64,000 nucleotides of DNA from Myxococcales bacterium (lineage in GTDB: Bacteria > Myxococcota_A > Polyangia > Polyangiales > Ga0077539): assembly GCA_016792845.1 (NCBI GenBank), contig JAEUKH010000021.1, positions 62,001 to 126,000 of the forward strand, written 5' to 3'. Shown here one piece after another: positions 16,853 through 25,960 of this stretch. The position numbers and the translations under genes were made by a program. The first letter of the stretch is position 1, and every line of letters starts with the position of its first letter. Below the pieces are notes generated by a model. It was given only the letters and a program-made list of their open reading frames with translations, was not told where the DNA came from and made no database searches.

Positions 16853-18031
16853 ATGAATCTATCTCGGCACACCAAGCGTCGCCTCACGGCGGCGATGATT
16901 GCCTCGCTGTCGCTGGCCGCTCTGCCTTCGCCCGGGCATGCTCAACCGCAGCCTGTGAACGAAGCGCGGGCGGCCTTTCAAGACGGCGTGCGCCAGTACG
17001 CCGAGCACCACTACGCCGAGGCGCTCGAGTCGTTTCGTCGCGCGTACCGCGTGCGCCCGCACCCGAGCGTGCTGGTCAACATCGCCAATTGCCACATGGC
17101 GTTGAACCAGCCGCAGCAGGCGGTCACCCTCTTCGAGCGGTACCTCAGCGACCCGAGCAACACCCTCTCGACCGAGCAAAGGCTAGAGATTCAGCACGGC
17201 CTCGAAGAGGCCCAACGACAGCTCGCGCAGGTCACCGTGCACGTCGTGCCCGCGGGCGCTGAGGTCTTCCTCGACGGCGACCTGATCGGTGTGGCGCCGC
17301 TGCGGCGCGCGATCGCCACGGGGCCTGGGCCTCACGTCATCGAAGCGCGTCTCTCGGGCACGGCCTCGCAGCAGCACCAGGCTCGCCTCGCGCCGGGTGG
17401 GCAGCTGACGGTCACCCTCGACCTCAACGCGGCGCGAAGCTACCTCGGGGCCCCGGCGGTCTCGGCCGTCGCGGTTGTCGCGCCGCCTCCTCCACAGCCC
17501 GTCGTGGTGGCACCTCCGCCGCCTCCGCAGCCGGTGGTTGTTGCTCCGCCGCCTCCGCAGCCGGTGGTTGTTGCACCGCCGCCTGTGAGGCCGCCGCAGC
17601 CGCAGACCGTCGCGGTTGAGATCCCCCGACAGACCGAGGCTCCGAGCGATGTGCCCGAGCGCCGCGGGATGCCCGGCGCCTTCTGGGCGGGGCTCACGTT
17701 GACCCTCGCCGCGGGCGGCACCGCGGTCGGCTTTGTGATCTACGCCGAGACCTTGGCCCAAGAGTACAACGACCTCGTGCGGCAGCGTGACGCCACCACC
17801 GACCCCACCCAGCGGGCGTACCTCCGCGAGAACGCGCTCGCCTACGCCGACGCGGTCGAGAGCAACCGACAGGTCGCGATGATCCTCGGCGGCATCGGCG
17901 GCGTGGCGCTGATCTTCACCGCGATCGCGCCAGTGGCCTTCGGGCGCTCGACGCCGCGCCGCTCGGGGCCGGTCCAGGCCCTCAGGGTCGCCCCCACGCT
18001 GGGCGGGCTCTCGCTCTCGGGCACGTTCTAA
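16853..18031 (+). CDS. Secreted TPR and PEGA-domain protein with two C-terminal membrane helices
   Basis: The 392-residue protein has a signal peptide (LTAAMIASLSLAALPSPGHA), then TPR repeats (ALESFRRAYRVRPHPSVLVN) to about residue 115. A PEGA-like beta domain follows (VTVHVVPAGAEVFLDGDLIG). Next come three Pro/Val repeats (QPVVVAPPPP) and two hydrophobic segments near residues 280-300 and 345-365. This type of TPR-PEGA protein is common in myxobacterial envelopes. Its role is unknown. It follows the gene at 15862 by 25 bases and may be co-transcribed with it. Confidence 0.72.
   Translation: MNLSRHTKRRLTAAMIASLSLAALPSPGHAQPQPVNEARAAFQDGVRQYAEHHYAEALESFRRAYRVRPHPSVLVNIANCHMALNQPQQAVTLFERYLSDPSNTLSTEQRLEIQHGLEEAQRQLAQVTVHVVPAGAEVFLDGDLIGVAPLRRAIATGPGPHVIEARLSGTASQQHQARLAPGGQLTVTLDLNAARSYLGAPAVSAVAVVAPPPPQPVVVAPPPPPQPVVVAPPPPQPVVVAPPPVRPPQPQTVAVEIPRQTEAPSDVPERRGMPGAFWAGLTLTLAAGGTAVGFVIYAETLAQEYNDLVRQRDATTDPTQRAYLRENALAYADAVESNRQVAMILGGIGGVALIFTAIAPVAFGRSTPRRSGPVQALRVAPTLGGLSLSGTF
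17485..17580 (+). repeat. Pro-rich ~30-base tandem repeats
   Basis: Positions 17521-17550 and 17551-17580 are 30-base units differing at a single base (t/a). A more diverged copy covers about 17485-17520. They encode QPVVVAPPPP-type units in the linker of the gene at 16853. Confidence 0.8.
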
Positions 18032-18062
18032 GCGCTCGCCGTCGGCGCGGGCGGGGTGGCGC

Positions 18063-19361
18063 TCAGCGCTGACGTCGGGTGACCTCAACCGACGCTGAGG
18101 CGCCTCGTTGGGGCACCCCGGGCTTGTGCACGCAGACCTTCACCGCGCGGGCATCGAAGCGGGCCAAGAGCCGTTGGGCGACGCGCTCGGCGACGGTCTC
18201 GATGAGATGAAAATGTTGCTCGCCGACCACCTCGGTGATGACCTCGAGGGCGGCGGCGTAGTCGATGGTGTCGCGCACATGGTCGGTGCGGTGCGCGTGG
18301 GCGGCGTCGATCTCGAACTCGTACGAAAACGAGAGTGTCTGCCGACGGTTTCGCTCGCGGGGGTAGACGCCGATGCGGGCCGGCAGTGAGACGCCCTCGA
18401 TGCGCAGCCGGTCGACCCCCTCGCGCACAACGCCTGTGCGTCGCCGCACAAGGTCGGCCACGATGGTCTTGGCCACCACGGCGCCTTGCCCCATCGCGGT
18501 GGCGAGGGTCGGCGCTTCGGGGCACGCCAGGTCGCCCACGGCGTACACCCCCGCGCGACGGGTGCGCTGGAGGCGGTCGACCAAGACATACCCCCGCGGG
18601 TCGCAGGGCACACCGAAGCCCTCGCTGTTGGGGGCCGGGCCGATGCACAGGAAGCCCTGGTCGACGGCGCGGGTCTCGACCCCGTCGGGGCCCTCGATGA
18701 CCGCGCTCCCGAGCCGGGTGTCGCCGCGAAAGGCGCGAACCTGCGTGTGAAAGAGGCGCTCGACCCGCGGGTCTGCCTCGACCGGCGCGCGGAGCGAAGG
18801 GCGCGCGCTGGCGAGGGCGCCGCGGTGCACGATGCACACCGAGCGGGCCACCGCGACGAGGCTGTGGGCGTGCTCGTACGCGTCGTCGCCGCCCCCGACG
18901 ATGAGCACATCGCGCCCCGCAGAGTGACTGAGCTCGGGGCCCATGTTGAAGGCCAGACCGCGCCCCAAGAAGGCCGCTTCGCCTTCGACATCGAGCCGCC
19001 GACGGCGCACCCCGCACGCGAGCACCACCGCGTCGAAGGCCGCGGCGCGCGAGGCGCTGGTGACGAAGCACGCGTCTGCTGCGAGCCGCGCCGCCTCGCC
19101 GAGCACCAGCGAGACGCCCGCGTTGCTCAGCTGATTCTCAAGCGATTCAAGCAGCTTAGAAGGCTCTAGGTGCGGCTGCCCGGGCACGTTCTCGAGGGCG
19201 TACGGGATCTGCGAGAGCTGGCCTCCCGGTCGCGGCGCGGCCTCGAAGACGGTGACCTCGAGCCCGAGGCTCTGGCACCAGAGCGCCGTCGACAGACCCG
19301 CAGGGCCCGCGCCAAACACCGCCACCGTGTGAGGCGTCGCAGAGTGAGCGTGACGAGGCAT
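18063..19361 (-). CDS. Thioredoxin-reductase-like flavoprotein fused to dihydroneopterin aldolase (FolB)
   Basis: The 432-residue protein has two parts. Residues ~10-310 form a FAD/NAD(P) oxidoreductase with GAGPAG (17-22), a second nucleotide motif VLIVGGGDDAYEHA, and VYAVGDLACPEAPTLATAMGQG near the end. The CxxC redox pair of true thioredoxin reductase is absent, the site reading LAFNMGPELSHSAGRD, so it is closer to the TrxR-like ferredoxin/flavodoxin reductases. Residues ~316-432 form a FolB domain with conserved GVYPRER, a tyrosine in TIDYAAAL, the HLIETVAE glutamate and the CVHKPGV lysine. FolB makes 6-hydroxymethyldihydropterin in folate synthesis. The fusion is in one frame with no stop between. 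Confidence 0.82.
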   Translation of the reverse strand: MPRHAHSATPHTVAVFGAGPAGLSTALWCQSLGLEVTVFEAAPRPGGQLSQIPYALENVPGQPHLEPSKLLESLENQLSNAGVSLVLGEAARLAADACFVTSASRAAAFDAVVLACGVRRRRLDVEGEAAFLGRGLAFNMGPELSHSAGRDVLIVGGGDDAYEHAHSLVAVARSVCIVHRGALASARPSLRAPVEADPRVERLFHTQVRAFRGDTRLGSAVIEGPDGVETRAVDQGFLCIGPAPNSEGFGVPCDPRGYVLVDRLQRTRRAGVYAVGDLACPEAPTLATAMGQGAVVAKTIVADLVRRRTGVVREGVDRLRIEGVSLPARIGVYPRERNRRQTLSFSYEFEIDAAHAHRTDHVRDTIDYAAALEVITEVVGEQHFHLIETVAERVAQRLLARFDARAVKVCVHKPGVPQRGASASVEVTRRQR

Positions 19362-19372
19362 CGACCCCTCGG

Positions 19373-20674
19373 TCAGCGAGAAAGCGCGTAAACGAGGCCC
19401 GCCAGCGCGGCGACACCCACCGCGGCGGCAGGATACACCCAGGCCGGGGTCTTCGTCGTCGGCACGACCATCACCGAGGGCAGCGAGGTCTTCGCCGGAG
19501 CGGCCACCGCGACAGGAGGCGTCAGCGGCGCTCCGGGCGCGGGGGGCGGAGGGGCGAGCTCGGCCTGCGCCAGTGGCGCTTCGGGCGCGGGCGGAGGGGC
19601 CGGCACCGACGGGGCCTTACGGGCGTCGTCGAGCTGGGTCTGCAAGGCGCTCTCGGCGGCGCGGGCCCAGGCGTGGTGGTCGCCTGAGAGGCCGAAGGTG
19701 TGCCCCAACGCGTCGGCCAGCTCGCCCACCGACTGATACCGCTCGGCGGGCTTCTTTTGCAGCGCCTTGAACATGAACGCGTCGAGCTCGGGGGGGCACT
19801 TGTCGTTCGCGAAGGAGGGCGGCTCGGGGTTGTCGCCCACAATCTTGAAGAGGATCTGCGGCCCGTTGGGGGCGGTGAAGGGCACCTTGCCCACCATCGC
19901 CTCGTAGACGATCACGCCCACCGCCCAGACGTCGGCGCGGTGGTCGAGGTCGGCCGAGCCGTGGGCCTGCTCGGGCGACATGTAGAAGGGCGAGCCGATG
20001 GTGGTGCCCATCACCGTGAGCTTGTTGCCCCGGTCTTGACCGCGGGTAAACTTCACCGAGCCGAAGTCGAGGAGCTTCACGACGTCGCCCTCGCCGCTGC
20101 GCACGAGGAAGACGTTGTCGGGCTTGATGTCGCGGTGCACGAAGCCCCGCGCGTGGGCCGAGTCGAGGGCCTCGGCGAGCTGCGACACCACCCTGATCAC
20201 CCGCGGCAAGGGGAGGTAGATGTCGCGCTTGAGCACCGCGCGAAGCTCTTCGCCGTCGAGGTACTCCATCGCGAGGTACCACGCCGCGACGCGACGCCCG
20301 GGGATGCCCGCGGTCTCGGCGAAATCGATCACCTCGACCACGTTGGCGTGGCCGAGCTCGCGCGAGGTGTTGGCCTCGCGGCGAAAGCGCTCGATGTTCA
20401 CCTCGTCGTCGGCGATGTCGGCGTGCAGGAGCTTCACCGCGACGCGGCGCTCGTCGCCCACCGCCCGCGCCTCGTAGACGCGGCCCATGCCCCCGTCGGC
20501 CACCACCCGGCGCACCTCGTACTTGCCCGCGATCGAGTGACCGATCACCGGGTCGTCGGGGTTGGCCTTGGGAGGCAACTCTGACGAAGGCACAAGGCGC
20601 GTGCCGTCAGCCTGACAGAAAGCACCCGCGTCTGCGGGATAGAGCCGGTGGCATTGCGGGCAGGCATTGAGCAT
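19373..20674 (-). CDS. Serine/threonine protein kinase, zinc ribbon plus tail anchor
   Basis: The 433-residue protein has a short N-terminal Cys cluster (Cys5, Cys8, Cys20). A Hanks-type kinase follows (residues ~48-330) with a Gly-rich loop ADGGMGRVYEA, VAVK (Lys81), HRDIKPDN (180-187), DFG (203-205) and SPEQ in place of APE. The residues used for catalysis are all present. A Pro/Ala-rich linker and one hydrophobic helix at ~413-431 form a tail anchor, so the kinase should face the cytoplasm. Such kinases are abundant in myxobacteria. The partner is unknown. Confidence 0.9.
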   Translation of the reverse strand: MLNACPQCHRLYPADAGAFCQADGTRLVPSSELPPKANPDDPVIGHSIAGKYEVRRVVADGGMGRVYEARAVGDERRVAVKLLHADIADDEVNIERFRREANTSRELGHANVVEVIDFAETAGIPGRRVAAWYLAMEYLDGEELRAVLKRDIYLPLPRVIRVVSQLAEALDSAHARGFVHRDIKPDNVFLVRSGEGDVVKLLDFGSVKFTRGQDRGNKLTVMGTTIGSPFYMSPEQAHGSADLDHRADVWAVGVIVYEAMVGKVPFTAPNGPQILFKIVGDNPEPPSFANDKCPPELDAFMFKALQKKPAERYQSVGELADALGHTFGLSGDHHAWARAAESALQTQLDDARKAPSVPAPPPAPEAPLAQAELAPPPPAPGAPLTPPVAVAAPAKTSLPSVMVVPTTKTPAWVYPAAAVGVAALAGLVYALSR

Positions 20675-20696
20675 GACGGGGTCTCAGGCTACGCGA

Positions 20697-21416
20697 TTAT
20701 CGTGAGGGCTGGGTGATCGACGGAGGCAGCAAGAACCGCTGACAGCTCGGGCACTGGTAGACCCGCTCGGCGCCGAGCACCTGGTTGTAGAGCTGCGGGG
20801 GGATGCCCATGTTGCACGCGCGGCAGATGCCTTGCTGCACTTCGGCCACGGCCGAGCCGCGGCGCCTGAAGACCATCTCGTACTTGCCGCGAAGATCGGC
20901 CGCCACCGCGAGGCTGAGCTTGTTGCGCGCGGCCTGCGACTCCTTGCGGCTCTCTTGCAGCGCGGCGCTGCGCTCGGCCGACTGCGCGGTCTCGGCCTTG
21001 AGCTCGTCGTTGAGGGCCGCGAACTCTGTCTCGTGCCGCGCGATCTGCGTGCGCGTGTCGGTGATCTGCGCTTCGAGCCGCGCCGCCTCGGCGGTGCGCT
21101 CTTCTTTCTGCCGCTTCAGCTCTTCGAGGGCGCGCTGCGTGGCTTCGAGCTCGCGGGCGTTGCGGGCCCCGTCGCGAAGTTTGCTCGACCGCTGCGACTT
21201 CTCAGCGATGCCTTCAAGGTCTGCGAGGTGCGAGGCCCGGAGCCTCTCGGCAGCCTCGATGTCACGGCGCTCTTGCGCAAGGATGGAGCCGATTCGATTC
21301 ACCGCCTCGCGGAGCGCGCTGAGACCCGATTCGATCTCGGCCAGCTCGACGTCGATCTGTCGTTGTGCCAGATCGGCCTTCGCAAGTTCATCAAGAGCCA
21401 AAAGCTGTTCTCGCAC
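20697..21416 (-). CDS. Coiled-coil C4-type zinc-ribbon protein
   Basis: The 239-residue protein is a long Glu/Ala/Arg-rich coiled coil (residues ~10-180). It ends in a four-cysteine zinc ribbon (CRACNMGIP, then CPSCQRFL). This matches the family of coiled-coil zinc-ribbon proteins (zf-RING_7, formerly DUF164) found widely in bacteria. Some members bind nucleic acid or act in secretion, but no role is established here. The GTG at 21416 is used, with AAAGGA about 11 bases upstream. Confidence 0.82.
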   Translation of the reverse strand: MREQLLALDELAKADLAQRQIDVELAEIESGLSALREAVNRIGSILAQERRDIEAAERLRASHLADLEGIAEKSQRSSKLRDGARNARELEATQRALEELKRQKEERTAEAARLEAQITDTRTQIARHETEFAALNDELKAETAQSAERSAALQESRKESQAARNKLSLAVAADLRGKYEMVFRRRGSAVAEVQQGICRACNMGIPPQLYNQVLGAERVYQCPSCQRFLLPPSITQPSR

Positions 21417-21503
21417 CGGGCGATGGTCCTTTCAACGTACACCGAGAGTCGTGGTGCATGGCTGTGAGCGCCCCAACTGATTTGAGGTTTTCACCGCGGA
21501 GAG

Positions 21504-21577
21504 TAGGCCCATCGGGGCTTGAACCCGAAACCTCCCGATTATAAGTCAGGTGCTCCAACCCGTTGAGCTATGGGCCC
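21504..21577 (-). tRNA. tRNA-Ile, anticodon UAU
   Basis: The 74-nt cloverleaf folds fully. The acceptor is GGGCCCA with TGGGCCT (G1-U72 wobble), D-stem GCTC/GAGC, anticodon stem CCTGA/TCGGG, loop CTTATAA, variable loop AGGTT, T-stem TCGGG/CCCGA, discriminator A. Positions 34-36 read TAT, so it would decode AUA. No 3' CCA is encoded. Most bacteria use tRNA-Ile with CAU plus lysidine for AUA, so this is unusual. It lies just upstream of a Xer-type recombinase gene. Confidence 0.88.
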
Positions 21578-21702
21578 GTGATCGCCGCGGGCGCGACTCT
21601 ACCGCCCGACACGGCCGCCACGCAACGACCGCCTCGCCCCCCGGCGACGCTTCGACAGAAATTGGGCACCTGCCCAGAAGGCCGACTATACCGACCGTCG
21701 TT

Positions 21703-22599
21703 GTGCGAGACGATGACGTTCTGCTTGATGGGTATTTGGCGCATCTCCGCGTCGAGAAGGGCCTCGCGAGCCGGAGCGTCGAGGCCTACGCCGGTGACCT
21801 CGTGCGCTTCGCGGTGTTCGTGCGCCAAGACCTCGCCAAGCCCTTCGACGCCATCGACGGCGGCGACGTCGCCGCGTGGCTCGTGTCGCTCTCGCGCGAG
21901 GGCATCTCGGCCCGGGCGCAGGCGCGGAAGCTCTCGGCCCTTCGGGGGTTCTACAAGTTCCTCTTGTCAGAGCGGTACGTGAGCGCCGACCCTACGGCGC
22001 TGGTGACGGGCCCGCGGTTGCCTCGCAAATTGCCGCACGTTCTGACCTTCCCCGAGGTCGAGGCCTTGCTCGCGACGCCCGACCCGGGCAGCCCCCGGGG
22101 CCTGCGCGACCGCGCGATGTTGCAGCTCCTTTACGCCTCGGGTCTGCGCGTGAGCGAGCTCGTCGGGCTCACCCTGCAAGACGTCGACCTCGATCAGGGC
22201 CTCGTGATCGCCTTCGGCAAGGGCTCAAAGCGGCGCATGGTGCCCTTCGGCGAGGTGGCCGGTGACGCCCTGCGGAAGTACCTCACCGAGGTGAGGCCCC
22301 GCTGGGCCGGCAAGGGTAACAGCCCCCATCTCTTTCTCACCGAGCGCGCCGGCGGCATGACCCGGCAAGGCTTCTGGAAGCTCCTCGGTCGCTACGCCCG
22401 CGCCGCGGGCATCGACAAGCCCATCTCGCCGCACAAGCTCCGTCACTCGTTCGCGACCCATCTCTTGGAGCGCGGCGCCGACCTCCGCGCGGTGCAGACC
22501 ATGCTCGGGCACGCCGACATCGCCACGACGCAGGTGTACACCCACGTCACCGCCGAGCACATGAAGCGCATGCACGCGCGGCACCATCCGCGAGGGTGA
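21703..22599 (+). CDS. Tyrosine site-specific recombinase XerC/XerD
   Basis: The 298-residue protein has an N-terminal SAM-like core-binding domain ([19 protein letters not shown]) and a C-terminal catalytic domain. Numbered from the chosen start, it holds Arg149 (ASGLRVSEL), Lys173, His244 and Arg247 ([10 protein letters not shown]), His270 ([10 protein letters not shown]) and nucleophile Tyr279. All catalytic residues are intact. Length and layout fit a chromosomal Xer protein that resolves dimers at dif. It precedes scpA. GTG at 21703 gives the family-size N terminus, but no good ribosome site precedes it; TTGGGC and TATACC 18 bases apart (21663-21692) could be a promoter. Confidence 0.87.
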   Translation: MRDDDVLLDGYLAHLRVEKGLASRSVEAYAGDLVRFAVFVRQDLAKPFDAIDGGDVAAWLVSLSREGISARAQARKLSALRGFYKFLLSERYVSADPTALVTGPRLPRKLPHVLTFPEVEALLATPDPGSPRGLRDRAMLQLLYASGLRVSELVGLTLQDVDLDQGLVIAFGKGSKRRMVPFGEVAGDALRKYLTEVRPRWAGKGNSPHLFLTERAGGMTRQGFWKLLGRYARAAGIDKPISPHKLRHSFATHLLERGADLRAVQTMLGHADIATTQVYTHVTAEHMKRMHARHHPRG

Positions 22600-22605
22600 G
22601 CGGCC

Positions 22606-23397
22606 GTGGGCGACGATTTCGGGGCCTTTCTTCAGCTCGAACTCCCTGAATTCGAGGGCCCTCTCGACCTCTTGCTTCACCTCATTCAGAAGCACGAGCT
22701 CGACATTTTTGACATCCCCGTGGCCTTCGTCACCGAGCGATACCTCGAATACATCGCGATGATGCAGGCCCTCGACCTCGACATCGCGGCCGAGTACCTG
22801 CTCATGGCGGCCACCCTCGCGCACATCAAGTCGAAGATGCTCTTGCCGAACGAGCCCGCCGACGACGCGAGCGCTGACGGTGAGGCCGACGGCGAGGTCG
22901 AAGACCCGCGGGCCGAGCTCGTGCGGCGGCTGCTTGAGTACCAGAAGTTCAGGGCCGCGGCAGAAGACCTGGCGGCGCGCGGGGTGGCGGGGCGCGACGT
23001 CTTCCCCCGGGGGATGCCCGTCGCGGTCGAGACCGACGCGGTGGCGCCCCTCGCAGAGCTGCCGGTGTTCTCGCTCCTCGACGCGTTCAAGAAGCTCCTT
23101 GAGCGCCGCAAGCTCAACATCGCCCACGAGGTGACCACCGAGCGGGTGAGCATCGCCGAGCGCATCAACGAGATCGTGGGCTCGCTCCGCGAGCGCCGCA
23201 GCGCGCGCTTCGACGAGCTCTTCGAGGGCGTCCACAGCACCCTCGACGTGGTGGTGACCTTCCTCGCGCTGCTTGAAATGACCCGACTGCGGATGACCCG
23301 TCTCTATCAAACCGACGCCTTCGAGCCCTTGCACATCACCCTGGTGCTGGTCGACGTTGAGCCCGGCGACGGCCTCGTGCGAGACGACTGGCGATGA
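22606..23397 (+). CDS. scpA: Segregation and condensation protein A
   Basis: The 263-residue kleisin bridges the SMC dimer. The N terminus holds the ScpA signature [23 protein letters not shown], then an acidic linker, and the C-terminal winged-helix segment [18 protein letters not shown]. The GTG at 22606 lies 6 bases after the recombinase stop with GAGG upstream. The scpB gene overlaps its end by four bases. Confidence 0.93.
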   Translation: MGDDFGAFLQLELPEFEGPLDLLLHLIQKHELDIFDIPVAFVTERYLEYIAMMQALDLDIAAEYLLMAATLAHIKSKMLLPNEPADDASADGEADGEVEDPRAELVRRLLEYQKFRAAAEDLAARGVAGRDVFPRGMPVAVETDAVAPLAELPVFSLLDAFKKLLERRKLNIAHEVTTERVSIAERINEIVGSLRERRSARFDELFEGVHSTLDVVVTFLALLEMTRLRMTRLYQTDAFEPLHITLVLVDVEPGDGLVRDDWR

Positions 23398-24152
23398 CCC
23401 ACGGCGGCGACCCCGACGAGCCTCCTTTCGACCCCGACGAGCCGGCAGACGACGCCGGCGCGGGCCCGGGCCTCGCGCGCTCAGGCCCGCGCTCGGTCTC
23501 CGAGCTGCACCTCAAGAACATCCTTGAGAGCCTGGTGTTCGTGAGCGACAAGCCCATCGCCGTGGTCGACCTGGCCCGGGTCGCGCGGGCCGAGGCGCGC
23601 GAGGTGCGACGGCTCCTCGGCGAGCTGCGGCGCGAGTCACAAGGGCGCGGCGTGGTGCTCGAAGAGATCGCGGGGGCGTGGCAGTTTCGTTCGAGCGCGG
23701 CGAACGCGCCCTTCGTGCGAGAATTGCTCCAGGCCAAGCCCGTGAAGCTCTCGCGCGCCCAGGTCGAGACCCTCGCCCTCGTGGCGTACCGCCAGCCGGT
23801 CACGCGCCCCGAGATCGACGACGTGCGCGGGGTCGATTCGGGCAGCGCGCTCAAGGTGCTCCTCGAACGCAACCTCGTGCGCATGATCGGTCGCCGCGAA
23901 GAGCCCGGGCGCCCGCTCTTGTACGGCACGACGGGGCACTTTCTAGAGTTCTTCGGTCTGAGAAACCTTCGTGATCTCCCGATGTTGCGAGAGTACACCG
24001 AGCTGAGCGACGAGAGCCAGGCCACGCTCACGGCGAAGCTCGCCGAGGCCGCCGAGGCCGCCGGGGTGATCGACGCCCCGGGGCCCAAGGCGGCGCCAAT
24101 CGGGGCCGAGGGCGAGGCGGTTTCTGAGGCCACCCCTGCGGGCGACGATTGA
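23394..24152 (+). CDS. scpB: Segregation and condensation protein B
   Basis: The 252-residue protein has the paired winged-helix domain of ScpB: LKNILESLVFVSDKPIAV, VVLEEIAGAWQFRS, VETLALVAYRQPVTRPEID, IRGVDSG-like (VRGVDSG), and LLYGTTGHFLEFFGL. The acidic N-terminal tail (~30 residues) and Ala-rich C-terminal tail are extra to the core. It acts with ScpA and SMC in chromosome segregation. The ATGA overlap with scpA indicates coupling. glyQ follows after 39 bases. Confidence 0.93.
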   Translation: MTHGGDPDEPPFDPDEPADDAGAGPGLARSGPRSVSELHLKNILESLVFVSDKPIAVVDLARVARAEAREVRRLLGELRRESQGRGVVLEEIAGAWQFRSSAANAPFVRELLQAKPVKLSRAQVETLALVAYRQPVTRPEIDDVRGVDSGSALKVLLERNLVRMIGRREEPGRPLLYGTTGHFLEFFGLRNLRDLPMLREYTELSDESQATLTAKLAEAAEAAGVIDAPGPKAAPIGAEGEAVSEATPAGDD

Positions 24153-24191
24153 CCCTCTGCCCCGAGTCGCGGTAGCCGAAAGGGAGCCGCG

Positions 24192-25163
24192 ATGTACTTT
24201 CAAGAGCTCATTCTCACGCTGCAAAATTTCTGGGCCCAGCGGGGCTGCCTCATCGTTCAGCCCTACAACTCTGAGGTCGGCGCGGGCACCTTCAACCCCG
24301 CCACCTTCCTCAGGGCCCTCGGCCCCGAACCGTGGAATGTGGCCTTCGTCGAGCCCTCGCGTCGCCCCGCCGACGGGCGCTACGGCGACAACCCCAACCG
24401 GCTGCAACAGTTTCACCAGTACCAGGTGATCTTGAAGCCGTCGCCGCGCGACATCCAAGACCTCTACCTCGCCTCGCTGCGCGCGCTCGGCACCGACCCC
24501 CTCAAGCACGACGTGCGCTTCGTCGAAGACGACTGGGAGTCGCCCACCCTCGGGGCCTGGGGCCTCGGCTGGCAGGTCTGGCTCGACGGGCTCGAAATCT
24601 CGCAGTTTACCTACTTCCAGCAGGTCGGCGGCTTCGACTGCCGCCCGGTGTCGGGCGAGCTCACCTACGGCCTCGAGCGCATCTCGATGTACCTCCAAGA
24701 CGTCGACAACATCTACGACGTGATGTGGGCGCCCGGGGTGAAGTACGGCGAGATCGCGAAGCGCGCCGAGTGGGAGTGGTCGACCTACAACTTCACCCAC
24801 GCCGACGCTGATTTTCACCGCGCCCAGTTCGATCACTGCGAGCGCGAGTGCCGCCGCGCGCTCTCGCTGAGCGAGCAGAAGATCGAGACGAAGAAGGGCC
24901 CGCGCACCGAGTGGGGCTACACCGCGGCGCCGCTCGAACGGCTCGCGCTGCCGGCCTACGATTTCTGCGTCAAAGCCTCGCACCATTTCAACGTGCTCGA
25001 CGCCCGCGGCGCGATCTCGGTGACCGCCCGGCAAGACTACATCAAGCGGGTCAGGGCCTTGGCCAACCGCTGCGCCGAGACGTGGCTCGCGCAGCGTGAG
25101 GCGCTGGGCTTTCCGCTGGTGAAGCGCCCCCTCGCAGACGCCGTCAGCGTGCTTCAAGGCTGA
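24192..25163 (+). CDS. glyQ: Glycyl-tRNA synthetase alpha subunit
   Basis: The 323-residue protein has the class II motifs of the tetrameric alpha2-beta2 enzyme: [17 protein letters not shown] at the start, then [19 protein letters not shown] and [19 protein letters not shown]. It charges tRNA-Gly in complex with the beta subunit GlyS. glyS usually sits directly downstream; here a convergent UPF0102 gene follows instead, so glyS must lie elsewhere. The 3' end overlaps that gene by 20 bases. Confidence 0.95.
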   Translation: MYFQELILTLQNFWAQRGCLIVQPYNSEVGAGTFNPATFLRALGPEPWNVAFVEPSRRPADGRYGDNPNRLQQFHQYQVILKPSPRDIQDLYLASLRALGTDPLKHDVRFVEDDWESPTLGAWGLGWQVWLDGLEISQFTYFQQVGGFDCRPVSGELTYGLERISMYLQDVDNIYDVMWAPGVKYGEIAKRAEWEWSTYNFTHADADFHRAQFDHCERECRRALSLSEQKIETKKGPRTEWGYTAAPLERLALPAYDFCVKASHHFNVLDARGAISVTARQDYIKRVRALANRCAETWLAQREALGFPLVKRPLADAVSVLQG

Positions 25164-25518
25164 AATCGACCGCGCCGACGAGGTGCTCGACGATCGCGCC
25201 GTCGACGACGCACACCACGTCGATGCGCAGGTCGTCGCGGCCGTCGCGGGCCGCGAGGTGCAGCGCCGCGCGCCGCAATTGGTCTTGTTTACGCGGGGTG
25301 ATGCTCGAGAGCGGGTCGACCATGGCGCCGCGCCGTCGGGCCTTCACCTCGACCAGCACCAAGGTGTCGCCGTCGCGGGCGAGCACGTCGACCTCGTGGC
25401 GCGAGAGCCTCACGTTGGTGCCGACGATGACCCAACCGAGCGCAGCAAGATGTGCCGCCACGAGGGCTTCAGCGGCGCGACCGAGGGCGGTGTTTGAGGG
25501 GCGAGACGACGCTGACAG
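25144..25518 (-). CDS. UPF0102/YraN family nuclease-like protein (start uncertain)
   Basis: The domain (~120 residues) has [39 protein letters not shown] and a C-terminal DLRIDVVCV, matching UPF0102, which has a PD-(D/E)xK nuclease-like core (Asp, then E-x-K). No ATG, GTG or TTG lies in the right place. The conserved LGRAAEAL segment would need CTG at 25518 or a GTG at 25587 that overlaps the upstream gene by 65 bases; GTG at 25461 would truncate the domain. I use the CTG position as the extent. Cytoplasmic; function not established. Confidence 0.65.
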   Translation of the reverse strand: MSASSRPSNTALGRAAEALVAAHLAALGWVIVGTNVRLSRHEVDVLARDGDTLVLVEVKARRRGAMVDPLSSITPRKQDQLRRAALHLAARDGRDDLRIDVVCVVDGAIVEHLVGAVDFSLEAR

Positions 25519-25522
25519 AAGA

Positions 25523-25960
25523 TCAGCGCGAGACGGTGGTCGAGCGGATGCAGTACGAGCCCTGAACGCCCGGCGGATACTGGTCACCCGCGATCGAGAC
25601 GCACGAGAAATTCTCGGGGCACTGGCAGAGCACGTTCGAGTCGGTCGACGCCTGAAGGCTCGGCGGCACGCCGCAGCGGCAGGTGCAGTACACGCGCTTG
25701 GGGCGCTCGCGGCCCGCCGTGTCGGTGGCCTCGCTGTACTGGTACACCACACAGATGCGCGAGCGGCACTGCAACGACTGCGTCTCGATGTAGATTTCGG
25801 TGCCGACGAAGCAACCGTTGGTCGCGGTGTTCGTCGAGGCCGGGTCGCAGGGGCGATTGCCAGGGCGCTGCGGCGCACACGGGTCGCCGACGCCCTCATC
25901 ACCGCACCCGAGCGAGAAGACCACCCCAAGAGCCAAGAAGACCGAGTACAGCCGCTTCAC
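25523..25960 (-). CDS. Cys-rich lipoprotein
   Basis: The 145-residue product opens MKRLYSVFLALGVVFSLGC, a signal peptide ending in a lipobox (SLGC, Cys19), so it should be an outer-membrane or periplasmic lipoprotein. Fourteen cysteines are scattered over the mature part, with CTCRCGVPP and CQCPENFSC as denser groups. GTG at 25960 is chosen because AGGAG precedes it at suitable distance and the signal peptide follows. No function is recognised. Confidence 0.7.
   Translation of the reverse strand: MKRLYSVFLALGVVFSLGCGDEGVGDPCAPQRPGNRPCDPASTNTATNGCFVGTEIYIETQSLQCRSRICVVYQYSEATDTAGRERPKRVYCTCRCGVPPSLQASTDSNVLCQCPENFSCVSIAGDQYPPGVQGSYCIRSTTVSR

Noticed and set aside
17485..17580. Tandem repeats as a possible CRISPR array
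   Set aside because: The units are contiguous, inside a coding frame, and have no spacers.
21703..22599. Integrase of a mobile element inserted at the adjacent tRNA
   Set aside because: The protein fits a chromosomal XerC/D by length and motifs. It is followed by scpA and scpB, and no duplicated tRNA end or phage gene is seen in the window.
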